Source: Volvariella volvacea V23
Lineage: Eukaryota; Basidiomycota; Agaricomycetes; Agaricales; Pluteaceae
Length of the DNA stretch: 64,000 nt
Assembly: GCA_000349905.1 (NCBI GenBank)
Contig: KB722736.1
Coordinates: forward strand, 2,548,734 to 2,612,733
Direction: 5' to 3'
The position numbers were made by a program, and so were the translations under genes. The notes beneath the pieces were generated by a model that was not told the origin of the DNA, did not search any database, and saw only the letters and a list, made by a program, of their open reading frames with translations. Positions 11,815 through 23,946 of this stretch are shown here, piece by piece; position 1 is the first letter of the stretch, and every line of letters starts with the position of its first letter.

Positions 11815-12834
11815 TTAGGCTGTGGGTAATGTCATATTGTTGTTTGCTGTTGTTCTAAGTGCTCTTCGTGTATTCAGTCCTGTGAACATCTGCAGGGCCC
11901 CATAACTCTTCGGACCTGCAGAAGCAATGTCAGTGTCGTATCGACCACATGTCATTCCAAGCAGATTACCGCACCAGACGGTTGGTTGAGAGGCACGCCT
12001 CATATATACATTGAGATATCCTTCATCTAAATCTGCTAATGCGGAAAAGGCCGACTTCGTCAAATCGACATGCTTGCTTCCAGGTGCACACCCGGCACAT
12101 GTATCTACAACCCGAACAAAAATGCATTTTCGATGGTTGTTGCACACTACAATCCGTGAGTTTTGAGGTAATTATACCATTTCAATTCCACGTACATTCG
12201 ACGAATTCGAAGCACTTGGGGCGGTCATACCAGCCCTCAAGCGTTAGGGCACAAACGAACGATTCATCCTGTTGGGGGCTTAGTACAAGAGGGGTTGGAG
12301 CAGGATCAAGATATACGGTAGGGGCCCACTCCGTTTTCGGCCAGCAGCTCGGGTTCAAGAGGTCGTGACCAGTATACCTTGAGGTGTTATGAGGTAAAGG
12401 AGAGGCAAACGACCTTTGTGAGTGTCATACCAGGTGATAGCTACTGGCTCTGGTTTCCCATAGCCAAACAATGATTTCAACGCGTGCTCTATGTGCTGCG
12501 CAGCACCCGTGATTCCAGATATGATGGATGGGCTCGAATCTGTCGTCTCTTCATGCGAATGACCGCCAGGCGGTCTATGGGAATGATGGCCTTTCCCGTG
12601 CGTCTTGGTTCTGCTCTTGGTCTTGGCAATGCGATGGTGCCCATGGTGGTACTTGTAATTCAAATTGGTTATGTTAACGCTCTGCCATTCTTCTTGCTTA
12701 AAGTCGATTGAATCTTGGAGGGTATGGATGGCGCCATAATCCCGAGCTTGACTACTGCCGAAATGAGGTATGGCGATGAACTGTGGTACCAGCGCTATGA
12801 GGGATAGCAACGGCGCAAGTCTCGCCCTCCTCAT
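11815..12834 (-). CDS. Secreted expansin-like double-psi beta-barrel protein
   Basis: Starts MRRARLAPLLSLIALVPQFI, a signal peptide. Residues about 60-95 form a His/Lys/Gly-rich stretch (KYHHGHHRIAKTKSRTKTHG, then HHSHRPPGGHSH). The C-terminal half is a double-psi beta-barrel of the expansin/RlpA type. Exon 1 ends in VAITW and joins over intron gtatga...tcaag to YTGHDLLNPSCWPKTEWAPT; the next exon reads DESFVCALTLEGWYDRPKCF, then NNHRKCIFVRVVDTCAGC, KHVDLTKSAFSALADLDEG and LNVYMRRAS. DTCAGC and VDLT.AF.ALA are the usual fungal markers. There is no C-terminal expansin carbohydrate-binding domain. Such proteins are thought to loosen cell-wall polymers or to be stress-induced; the function here is inferred. 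Confidence 0.8.
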
Positions 12835-13106
12835 GCTAGGCGGGATCGTAGAATTGCGGCGTTCGGTCCTTTAGCTGTATCTCACCTTGGTCGATGTCAG
12901 GCAGCCATTGCTGGACGCGTTCACACTTGCGATCTCTGTCACATGATTTCATTCCGACCACCTGGACGCGCTCTGGCGGGCAGTGTCAGGCCCAACTGCA
13001 AAGCACGATAGGTCCTGGGTCATTTTCTGGCATAGCGTACCCATTTCCTCTAGGATTTGAGCTGCATTTCGTGCACAGTAATTTAGCATTTACATATGAT
13101 GCTTTT

Positions 13107-13166
13107 CGGCGGCTTTTTGCCGGCTTTTGTCAGCCGGAGTAAATGCATTGGGATGCCGCGGCATCC
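13107..13166. promoter_or_regulatory. CGG/CCG cluster with a 16-base palindrome
   Basis: CGG or CCG triplets occur at 13107, 13110, 13120 (inside GCCGGC), 13134 and in the perfect palindrome GGATGCCGCGGCATCC at 13151-13166, whose centre is CCGCGG. Zn2Cys6 proteins typically bind paired CGG triplets, and this cluster lies just before the TATA-like box of a Zn2Cys6 gene, so an operator, possibly autoregulatory, is plausible. The divergent expansin-like gene could share it. Confidence 0.4.
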
Positions 13167-13169
13167 TCA

Positions 13170-13175
13170 TATAAT
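13170..13175 (+). promoter_or_regulatory. TATA-like box of the Zn2Cys6 gene
   Basis: TATAAT, 57 bases before the start codon at 13227 and immediately after the CCGCGG palindrome. Confidence 0.35.
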
Positions 13176-13226
13176 CTACCCCACTACACCTTCGTTAGGC
13201 TAAGACCCAGTCGTAACCTCAAGGCC

Positions 13227-16200
13227 ATGCCTGTCGATGTCTCTCAGTCGTATAGCCGCCGAGCATCGTCGAGAAAAACCAATAGCGAGGATGATATCGA
13301 CTTGAGACGCGCTCGGGGCGAGGTAGGTGCAGCACTGATCGTTCCTTGCTGGTTCACCTATGTCCCTTATTCTAGATTTCATGCGCAGAATGCAGACGGT
13401 ATGCCCCATATACGCCTTACACAGTTACTATAATCAAATTCTCTTCTAGTCTGAAACTCAAGTGCGACAAGCAACTGCCGTGTGGATCATGCGGTGCGTG
13501 TAGCGCCTTCCACATCCGCTTTTCCAACCAATGCTCTCTCAGTACGACGGGGCTGTCCTTCGATTTGTCCCAATGGTAGCCTATCTACGGGACAAGGGAC
13601 AAGGTAGGGCTAATAATGTTTGAGTTGACGGCGCTTTAATCGCCTCCCAGGTTCGTACTAGCCGACACAGCTCAACTCCACGCCAAAATATCAGAAATGG
13701 GTCAGCGTATACGACAGCTGGAGGATGCCCTGGCGGTGTTACAATCAACAGTATCCAGCGAACCCCACCCACTTCTGCACGAAAGTCTTCTGTCTATTAA
13801 GTTTGGGCTCGAAAAGGGTGCCCCTTCTGACAAATCACCCGAGCCCGTAGAAATGATTGACGCATTGGGAACGTTAACCATTAGTCCGTCTGGAGAGGCA
13901 CGTTACTTTGGTCGTTCAGCTGGCTCAGAGGTACGCTTTCCGCATGTATTACGGCCACTCACCCTCGCTAACTGCAGAGTGATAGGCTCTGCTCATGGTG
14001 CGTTTGCATGTGCGTCTGCCGCAGCGAGACTCTTATACACTCACTCAGGCCGGTGAAGAGTTGCAATCTGGTACTGATGACGGTGACGGATCACCCCATC
14101 TCCCAGCCGAAATTATGCAGCTCTCCAATATTTTCCCATTTCGATCGGAAGGGAGTCTTGAACAATCCATGGAGCTACTATTGAATCATCTGCCACCCTA
14201 TCCTCGAGCATGGTCGCTATGTGAAACCTACATAGAACATGCATCCTGGGCGTTTAGGCCACTGAAGCGCGATGAAATTATCAACCACGTACTCACGCCC
14301 ATCTACAAACATATGAAAGAGGCACCAGTTGCGGGATCAAACTCACAATACGCTATTTCTCCTCACCAGCTGGCAGTTTTGTTCATGATTTTTGCCTTAG
14401 GCGCATTGGTAGATTTGACCCTGGAACCATGTGAGCTGGCAGTGTTATTTGCGTGGAGTGAAACTTTATGAACTTTGCATGGGACAGATAATCTGGAGTC
14501 AGAAACTTACCACCTCCTGAGCCGTGCAGCCCTGTCGCTCCGCTCCATTCTTGATTCGCCTGAGATCTTTACTGTCCAGGCTGTTATTCTCATGGCTTCG
14601 TACCACGGCCTCGGTAGCCAACGGTACACCGTTGATAGCGGAGTAAGCGTATCAATCACTACCTATAAATTTGGCACTAATAAGTGCACAGTGGAACCTG
14701 ATGTCCCTTGGGGCGAAATTGGCTCAGAGTGTAAGTTTCGCAGTGATTTCTCCGATAACTCCCGCAAAAAGCTCATTTATTTGTTTTTTTCAGATGGGTC
14801 TACGTAAGTTCTGTGTATGGTCAGTCTGGATATTTCACTTGACCTTCTTCGTCAGATCGCGATAGTGCGCGGTGGAAACTAGACGCCACAACTGTGCAGC
14901 GTCGACGGGCACTTTTCTGGGAAATATTTACTGCAGAGCAATTCTATGTGAGTAATGAGCGATGTTGCGGTATTTACATTAACCGAATTATTGCCACGCA
15001 GAGCTTGGCGATTGGTAGACCGCCTTCAATAAGGCATTCGTATATTGATTGTGAATTCCCAGAAGACGAGGAAGCAACACTAGACAATCAAGGCAATGTC
15101 CTCGTCGGCTGTAAGTGGTCTTCTGTTCTTACACCAAAAGTGATATTGAACAAAATATAGTCCACCGTTGGAAATATGAATTCACTAAAGAAATTATCTG
15201 TTCCGTTACAGAGCTCACACTAACTGCTCAGCCTCCGTCGTACCAGACGGTGCTGGAGCTGGATCGCAAGCTGCGTGCTAAGGTGCTACCACCACATCTG
15301 AACGTCTTCCTAAGTACTGAGGATGCAAGCTGTACTCCTTCCGTCTATATGCGAGGCTGTCTTTTAGGGCAATTCCGCACCATTGGTGAGTGCAGTGGTA
15401 GCGAGTTAATGTTACTTGTAACTGAAAGACCGTAAGCCTTGTTGTATCTGCACAGGAGTTTCTTTGCTCAGGCAATGCTGGATTATCCAAGCAATCCTCT
15501 TAAGAGTCCATACTCTCCTTCTTTCCTTGCAGCATACAGATGCGCCTCTGGAGTCATCAAGTTGAACCTGAATCATTTTGATAGGTATCCTGAACTTTGT
15601 TGTCGTTGGTGGAGTATCTGGACACATTGTACGCCCATTAGTCTATTGTTGATGCTGATTTGACCTTGCCTCTAGTGTTCTCCGCGGCCGTTAGTACCTT
15701 CCCCTTCTTCCTCTCAGTGACTCATTGTCACTCCAGATTATTGTTGGTTCTATTGTCACAAGAGCCCCTTCTTCGAGTATGGCAGCCAGTGCATTTATCG
15801 AATTAGGTCTTGCATACGACTTGTTCAAAAAGGGCGCGGTGAAGTCTCGTCGTGCTAAATTTGGTCTTGTGAGTACTTTAAAAACCGCTATCCACCTCGT
15901 ATATCTGATCTCGCATAGGCTATACTTGATCGACTTCGAGAGCGGGCATTGCAAGTTTACGCGCAGTTTAGAAGTGGGCGGCCGATATCCAATATTTTAT
16001 CCACTGACAAGCCAGACTATGGGGATGATGAGTTGGCGCTGTTTGGGGGCCAAACCCGGGTGTTGGTCATGAAGCTGCTATCTAGCTCTAAGCAGAGGCG
16101 GGGGGCGACATGTTATACCTCCAGCTCGGCAACGAGTCCTGCGTCTTCCCAAGGATCGACTGAATCCCGTACTACGCCAACGTCTGATACGCCTGAAGTC

Positions 16201-16653
16201 CACCCCTCTTTACTGGAATATTTATCTCGTATCCCTCAACAACAAGTCTATAATCCCGATTCTGACTCCCCAACTACCCAGCCACCGAATTCTCCTCCGT
16301 CTGTACCTACTCCACAGGTGTACCCGACCCCGCAAACCGAACCCTATTCAGTTGCTCCTACTCAGTACACAGATGACCTCCAGATATGGCAACAGCAACT
16401 TCCATCTGCTGACTATGATCTCCGCATGATATCGGCAACACCCTACTCACTGAGTATTCCTCCTTCCAATGGGGACCACGCCGGGGACGCGGCCATGAGT
16501 TCGAATTATCGGCCTGAGAGTTCGCAAGGAAATAATTTATTAGAACTGGGGATGATGATGTCTGGGGACTCCGGAATGGACGAACAGTGGCTACTATTTA
16601 TGCGTCAATCAGGACTCTTAGAGACTGTATCATCAACTAACTGTAACATTTGA
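13227..16653 (+). CDS. Zn(II)2Cys6 fungal-specific transcription factor
   Basis: Nuclear DNA-binding regulator. The start at 13227 gives MPVDVSQSYSRRASSRKTN; the zinc cluster is assembled from four exons as ISCAECRR, LKLKCDKQLPCGSC and VRRGCPSICPNGSL, placing all six Cys. A coiled-coil-like stretch follows (LADTAQLHAKISEMGQRIRQ, then LEDALAVLQ). The middle region resembles the fungal-specific regulatory domain: LEPCELAEA-type segment, YHLLSRAALSLRSILDSPEI, RRRALFWEIFTAEQFY, SLAIGRPPSIRHSYIDCEFP and RWKYEFTKEIICSV. The C-terminus is low-complexity Pro/Ser/Thr/Gln-rich, a likely activation region, ending ETVSSTNCNI. The target is unknown. Intron-exon limits in the middle third are less certain than at the zinc cluster. 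Confidence 0.85.
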
Positions 16654-16743
16654 ACAGGATATTGTATCATATCTACATAATTTTTGGCAGTATTTTACAC
16701 CATTCCCATCCCCTCGGGCCGCATGACGCCATCCGGCCACCGG

Positions 16744-16750
16744 TATATAT
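16744..16750 (+). promoter_or_regulatory. TATA box of the PLP enzyme gene
   Basis: TATATAT about 52 bases upstream of the start codon at 16801, in a 147-base gap after the upstream gene. Confidence 0.45.
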
Positions 16751-16800
16751 CTCTAGGTGTTTATTTCTCACCAAATTGATACGCAATTTGACTCACCACC

Positions 16801-18622
<1,822 letters not shown>

Positions 18623-19464
18623 TTACCCTGCTCAACATTTGCAATTTGCAATAGAGAATTTCAACCCCTAGCACCATTAATTAAGCCAAGTGGGTGCCAA
18701 TATTATCGAGGGCGGCCAGCGGATAATTCTTTTCTGCTAATCGCTCATCCACAACGCCTAACGTGAGCATGCATCGAGCACGCTCCACCAAGCAAAGGAT
18801 TTTTATTACCATGTCCATGAAACTGATAATGATATCTGAACGTGATGAAATGCAGGCAGGATAAAGGTATTGGCGCCTCGAGTTAATTTCAAGGCCAGTA
18901 AGAGTAATCGCTTTACGTGTGTTCAACAGCATGGAGATTGCCGTGAGGGTGTTGCACAACCCCATTGACGGTGAGAGTTGAGATTATGACCTGGGGTGCC
19001 CACTTGCGACTTTTCGTGGTCGCTTGTAGGCCTTCAAATCGGTAACTTTCGGTGCATTGGATTTTCTGGGTTGGGTGCAAAGTGACCCCAATCCTCGGCC
19101 AAGGGGCACCGTCATGATCAATTGAGATCTTCGGACACCGGGCGAGATTAGCAATACACTGGCATCGCATTCCCAGTTTCCAATCAGCCTTTCTCCACCA
19201 CGCGTCTGCCACACCCCTTCCAGTGCTCGCTTGATCGGGTTGTCCTGTTCCTCAGATGGGGGGGAATATTCCAGCAAGTGGCTAAGCCTACAATGGCAGT
19301 CATTTGCGTACTGTACGGTCTCAGTTGCAACGCCGAAGGTCACGTTTGGCAATAGTCAAGCCATGCCGATAATTAGGAGGTTTCTAGAGTTACCTAAACG
19401 ATTTCTGCCTTATGTTCATCAAACAAGACCAGAAAGAGAAGGGTTGTGCATTTCATATACGCAT
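18623..19464 (-). other. Unresolved stretch; possible small gene on the minus strand
   Basis: 842 bases between two clear genes. On the minus strand an open frame at 18984-19352 (122 codons, MPNVTFGVATETVQYANDCH start) lies upstream of another at 18681-18965 (94 codons, ending with SFMDMVIKILCLVERARCML and AALDNIGTHLA). They could be exons of one small protein or remains of a gene. I recognise no family and cannot settle the splice sites; treat as hypothetical. Confidence 0.25.
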
Positions 19465-20911
19465 TCAATGTTGCTTTCCCTGGTAGAAACGCAGGAAACT
19501 AGTCTTATCCTCCCAGCCCATGGCTATTCTCTTGAGTTTTCCTATGTGCGCAACCAAGGCAGCGCAAGACTCGGCCAGCTGGTCTTCCCCCGGTGCGCCT
19601 GATACTAAATCACTCGCGGTGAATAGCGGTGAACTGGGTGAATCTGAGGGTGAGAGCAGCCGTACGGACATGGACAAGGGAGAGAGTGAAGACAGCAGTG
19701 ACCACACATGTGGCAAGGGACTGAATGTATTGCAAGGGATGGGAAGCGTCAAGGTAGGAGCAATGGCCGTTGGAGGGTCATAGCTAGACAAGGGTGTGAA
19801 TGGGAAACAAGCTCGGAATCAATGGATGAACATACCGAACACACATCACGAAGACACGGTAGTTCCTGACAGGCACGGTTTGGCAGAACACGTTGGAGAA
19901 CCGGAGGAGTCCCCGGCCGTTGCTGGTGGTGCACTCGGGAAAGATAACGAGCGGTCGATTGGAGGTCTTTCGAATGGTCTCCAGATCTGTGACGGACGGC
20001 CGGTGTGAAGATTGGTATGGTGGCACGCTACCTGTGGCCTTGATCATGGCCAGCAAGGAAACGGGACGAAAGCCCGATATGGGCACTTTCTCGCTCGGGG
20101 CTCTTGGTGCAGCTGATTGAATGACCGGGGCAGTTGCCGTTCGCCTTGCAGGTGTGTGGGAGATTGGAGATTGGGTATTTCCTGTGGCATCAAGAGGGAC
20201 GTCATGTGTGACGGGAAGTATGAAGACCGGATTGAAGCTATGCAGAATGGTGGGGTTGGCGGAGACGACAAGCACGGAGGAGAGGAAATACAGACCGCGC
20301 TGCCAGCCACAAAAGCTCAATCCACGATACCCAATTTGAGACGATGATATCACCGGGTCTCGGGACCCAGTTCTCGGGCTGGGCGACGCCCTTGCTGTGC
20401 AGGAGTCATGCTCGGCTGAAGGGTAGCAGTTACGACACCGAGACTCACAGGCGTTTTCTGGAGACGATCTCCTCTGGGATCCAGAACAGGCCGAGGACAA
20501 ACAATGATGCGCGTGCAAGGACGGCGGTGAAGAGGTGGGAGATAAAGAGGTGGGCCGGCTGGATTGGGAGCTGTTGAGTGACGTTAGTGGGGGTGGGGAG
20601 GTGGGTGGGCCAAGAGGGCTTACGAGGAGGGAAGACAGCACGGGGACGAGGACGACATATGCGAGGAGGAGGAGCAGGAGGAGGGCGAGCCTGGCGAGGG
20701 CCAGGAGGAGGAGGGGGAGGAGGAGGGAGTGCAGGAGAGTCTTGCGCGCGGGTGGGACGGGCGTCAAGAAGGGCTGTGGGCGAGTCAGCAGTCGGTCAGC
20801 GCAGCCAACGGAGTCCGGACCTGAATGCCTGTCCCCGCGTCCTGCACGACGGTCAGTCCGAGTCGCACGCGCGCTGGCCACACTCACCCGGAATCCAGAG
20901 TACTTTTCCAT
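19465..20911 (-). CDS. PlsC-type lysophospholipid acyltransferase (Loa1/Vps66-like)
   Basis: Membrane acyltransferase, probably acylating lysophosphatidic acid or a related lipid in the ER. Exons: MEKYSGFR, a 21-base microexon DAGTGIQ (20821-20841), PFLTPVPPARK, then a Leu-rich membrane segment (20,640-20,750), then LPIQPAHLFISHLF and ARASLFVLGLFWIPEEIVSR. The catalytic region has GDIIVSNWVSWIELLWLAAR, FNPVFILPVTH, ISGFRPVSLLAMIKATG and RPLVIFPECTTSNGRGLLRF, which matches the FPE(G/C)T motif. It continues VMCVRYDPPTAIAPTLTLPI and ends MGWEDKTSFLRFYQGKQH. The usual HX4D box is not canonical (N-W-V-S-W-I-E). It shares a 104-base promoter with TVP38. Exact substrate is unknown. Confidence 0.82.
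20821..20841 (-). other. 21-base internal microexon of the acyltransferase
   Basis: On the minus strand, GACGCGGGGACAGGCATTCAG sits between cgtgcag (acceptor) and gtccgg (donor) and encodes DAGTGIQ in frame, joining MEKYSGFR to PFLTPVPP. Confidence 0.7.
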
Positions 20912-20960
20912 GCCACCACCAGTCACGCAGCTGCCCGTCACCCTCCCGTCACCCTCCCAT

Positions 20961-20981
20961 CACGTGCCCCGCCCCCACGTG
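20961..20981. promoter_or_regulatory. Two CACGTG boxes in the acyltransferase/TVP38 promoter
   Basis: CACGTG at 20961-20966 and again at 20976-20981, 15 bases apart, inside a 104-base divergent promoter. The surrounding sequence is C-rich. A bHLH-type factor could act on both genes; this is inference. Confidence 0.4.
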
Positions 20982-21015
20982 CAGCGCTGCGTGGCTGCGG
21001 AGCCCCATCTTGACG

Positions 21016-22252
21016 ATGGCCACCACAGAGCCCGCCACCGCACCGTCCGTCGGCCAGCTGCTCAAGCACGGCCTGCGCTTCGTCGTGCAGCGCTACCGCA
21101 AGCTCAATCTCTATGGCAAGGTGTGTGCTCTCCGTCCGCAGCCCCGCAGTCCTCTGACCCGAGCAGCTGCTCCTCTGGCTTGTCGCCCTCTTCTATGCTT
21201 CTCTAGGCACGGTCTTCTTTTGCCCCTCGATCTCTCGCTTATTGCTCCCGCAGGCGTCCTCATTATCGTCCTCACTCCAAGCCGCATTGCCCAGTATCTC
21301 TACGATCATGCCACCATGCTCGCCCAGTTCCGGTTCGGCTGGCTCGTCCTCTCCCTTGCAATCGGTGCGCAGATCACCCCCTGCTCCACTGTCTTACCCC
21401 ACCACTGATGCCCCCCAGTCGGAATATCCTTCCCACCCCTCGTTGGACACACCACACTCGTCACCTTGTGCGGCTTTGCCTACGGCATCAAGGGTTTCTT
21501 TATTGCACTGCCTGCGTCCGTAATTGGAGCCGCAATTGTATTCTCCGTCCTGCGCCTCGTTTTCAAATCGAGGCTGCGAAACTGGTCCGCAAAGAATGAC
21601 AAATGGCAGGCCCTCGAAGCCGTCGTGGTTCGTCCTCGTTCGTTCTCCTCTTGCATCACTCTTAGCCTACCAATCGTCAGAGAGAAAAGGGTCTCCTCCT
21701 TATCATCCTCATCCGAATCTCGCCATTCCCTCCCTGGGTCTATTCCAACTCCCTATTTGCTGTCAGTCCCTGTCCACATCCCCTCCACGTGTCCTTGACC
21801 TCCTTGTCAGTCCATAGAGTCTGTTGCACTCTGGCAGTTTGTCATTGCAACCTGCTGCGTTGCTCCAAAGCTGCTGTTGCACACCTTCATCGGCTCGCGC
21901 CTCGCCGCATTGTCAGATGGCGATCAGAGAAGTCATATGGATACCCGTGCGCCTCGTGACTTCATTAATCACTGCCTTTTATTGACCATCATGACCCAGA
22001 AACCAAAGTCTTGAATGCTGTCTTTATTGGTGGTGGGGTCTGCGTCGCAATCTTTACCAGCTGGTAATTCACCCCTTGCTGGCCTCGATCACCACTCATG
22101 TGATATTCCCCAGGTGGATCTACACCCTTCTACAGAAGCACATCAAGCACACGGACAACGTACCGCCCGAGGTTATCGACGAGGCACTCGAGGAACTGGA
22201 CGAGGAGGCACCATTACTTCCCTCCTTCAACGCTCAGGACGCTCGTTCATAG
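21016..22252 (+). CDS. TVP38: Golgi membrane protein Tvp38 (VTT/DedA domain)
   Basis: Multi-pass membrane protein of Tlg2-containing vesicles; VTT-domain proteins are related to lipid scramblases. The start at 21016 gives MATTEPATAPSVGQLLKHG. Exons join as LLLWLVALFYASLG to VLIIVLTPSRIAQYLYDHAT, then VGISFPPLVGHTTLVTLCGF and YGIKGFFIALPASVIGAAIV (the VTT core), RISPFPPWVYSN (conserved after the core), SVALWQFVIATCCVAPKLLL and FIGSRLAALSDGDQR. The acidic end EALEELDEEAPLLPSF suggests a cytosolic tail. Intron 21207-21253 appears to use a GC donor, the only way to keep SLGVLIIV in frame. Convergent with the syntaxin gene at 73 bases. Confidence 0.88.
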
Positions 22253-22325
22253 ACCTTATTCATGTACCCTCTTTCCAATCTATGACCCATATAATAATAA
22301 TCTGTCAATACATCCTGTCGGCTGC

Positions 22326-23629
22326 TTAGTAGTAGTGCAAGAACAGGAGGCTCAGGCTAGCCCCAATGAGGAACACCAAAATAAAAAGTCTGCCATCCTT
22401 GGCGCGCCTCTTTGCCTCCTTCAGCTGCTCATTCCCCCTTTCCACTGTAGCAGAGGTGGCGATAGCATCTTCATAGAGTTGCTCTGTGAGCTCCGTTTGT
22501 CTTGTCAGGTGCGTCGTCAGTTCCGTTTGCAGTGCGCTAATCTCCAGCAGGCTCGACTCAGCCTGCTGAATCGACGCCAGTCTGTCCTGCAGGCCTTGCA
22601 AGATGGTCGCATTCTCCGTCTCGAATTGCATGATCTGGGACGCCGTCAGTTCTATCTCTTCGTCTGATTCGTCTGAATCGTGTGGTGATTCGCGCAGAGG
22701 CGGTGCCTGAGAATTGCGTCGGTCAGGAGTCGATGGTGCACCAATGGTCGCGGCAATCAAGTTGGAAGATGCCTCCCCAAGCCAGCTAGAGGCTGTGTTA
22801 CCCGAGCGCTGCTCCCGTGAAGCCTCTCCAACCCCCAGAGCTGTTGCTTCCCGGACTGCACCAGAACCTAGCGTCTTGGTTCGCTCTAGTTGCCTTTTGA
22901 TTCGCTCCTCCTGCATCTCTTTCTGAGTCTGACTCGCTTCAGCTAGACGTCTATTCAGGTACCACGTAATGCTCGCGTTGTGTGCCGCACGAAAGTCCGA
23001 CTGAGCGCTGGAGTCGTCTTGACGAAGCCGAGCGGGTATGAAGCGCATCAACGTATTACCTTGACTTGCTACGAGTTCCATGCGTCCTATCAAATTTGCG
23101 AAAATCAAAGAGACAGAGGGTGTTAACCTGGACGGTCTGTTGAGATTGTATCCGCAAGGAGAGGTTGTCCTCACTCTTTTCCAAGGTCTCCATTTCTCTC
23201 ACTCTCTCCGCACAGCGGGACAGGATGATGCGTGCTTGCGCATCGATTTGGTCCCTCTCTTCGTCTGTGAAATGACGTATGTTGGATAGAGACGCCTCCG
23301 AGTCGCTCAAATTGATGGCTCGCGAGGGCTGGCGCAGGAGGGGAAGGCTCCGTGTATCCACATTGAGATAGGGCTTCCGTATAGCTGTTAGCATTCGAGC
23401 CAATGTGTCGATGTGATTCAGCTGCAGCAAATTCTGGTGAGCATGTTGTGACCAGCCGAAAACGAAGCAGAACGCCTACAATGGCATAGGCATTGGCACT
23501 GTACTTTCTGCCTTCTGCCGCTTGGTCCGCCGACTTTTGGTCATGACGTGGTTTGCCAGGGTCTTTAAGCGGGAGTCTCTTCTCTCGTAGTACCTCTCGG
23601 AATTCGTTGGTCCGGTCAGCAAGGGGCAT
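22326..23629 (-). CDS. UFE1: ER t-SNARE, syntaxin-18/Ufe1 family
   Basis: Receives Golgi-to-ER vesicles. The start at 23629 gives MPLADRTNEFREVLREK, the usual syntaxin-18 N-terminus. Intron gtaggc...caccag joins YAI to NLLQLNHIDTLARMLTAIRK; intron gtgagg...gatag joins METLEK to RRMELVASQGNTLMRF. Then come FRAAHNASITWYLNRRLAEA and a charged coil. The C-terminal SNARE motif runs from about QIMQFETENATILQGLQDRL through LTEQLYEDAIATSATVERGN (central Gln of the ionic layer near TEQL). A single membrane anchor, LFILVFLIGASLSLLFLHYY, ends the protein, so it is tail-anchored. About 390 residues. An upstream in-frame Met exists but extends into promoter-like sequence. Confidence 0.88.
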
Positions 23630-23686
23630 GAGGATAGAAAGCTGGATGCAAGAATGAGTAGGGAGCGTGTCGATGACGATTCTGCC

Positions 23687-23702
23687 CACGTGACTACACG
23701 TG
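23687..23702. promoter_or_regulatory. Paired CACGTG boxes upstream of the syntaxin gene
   Basis: CACGTG at 23687-23692 and 23697-23702 within CCACGTGACTACACGTGG, an almost perfect inverted repeat 58-73 bases upstream of the start codon. Confidence 0.4.
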
Positions 23703-23946
23703 GCATCCCTTCGGCATCTTGCAATTTGACCGGGTATCTCATCAACACTGTATGTTGTTTAGTGAAACTCATCCAATTGAAGTAGGCACAATAATCTCGC
23801 TATTCCGTACAAGATCGAACAAGTAATGGAGCCCCCGCAGAAGAGGCCCACCATGTCATGCAGCCATCTCTGTATGAAGGGACAATACAGTCCGCATCTA
23901 TAGGAAAACTTAGGTATAGCATGTTGCTTGGGATGGCTTGTCCCTG

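Noticed and set aside
19784..20941. A single 385-codon minus-strand open frame
   Set aside because: It reads through several introns of the acyltransferase gene by chance; the true protein uses other frames in places.
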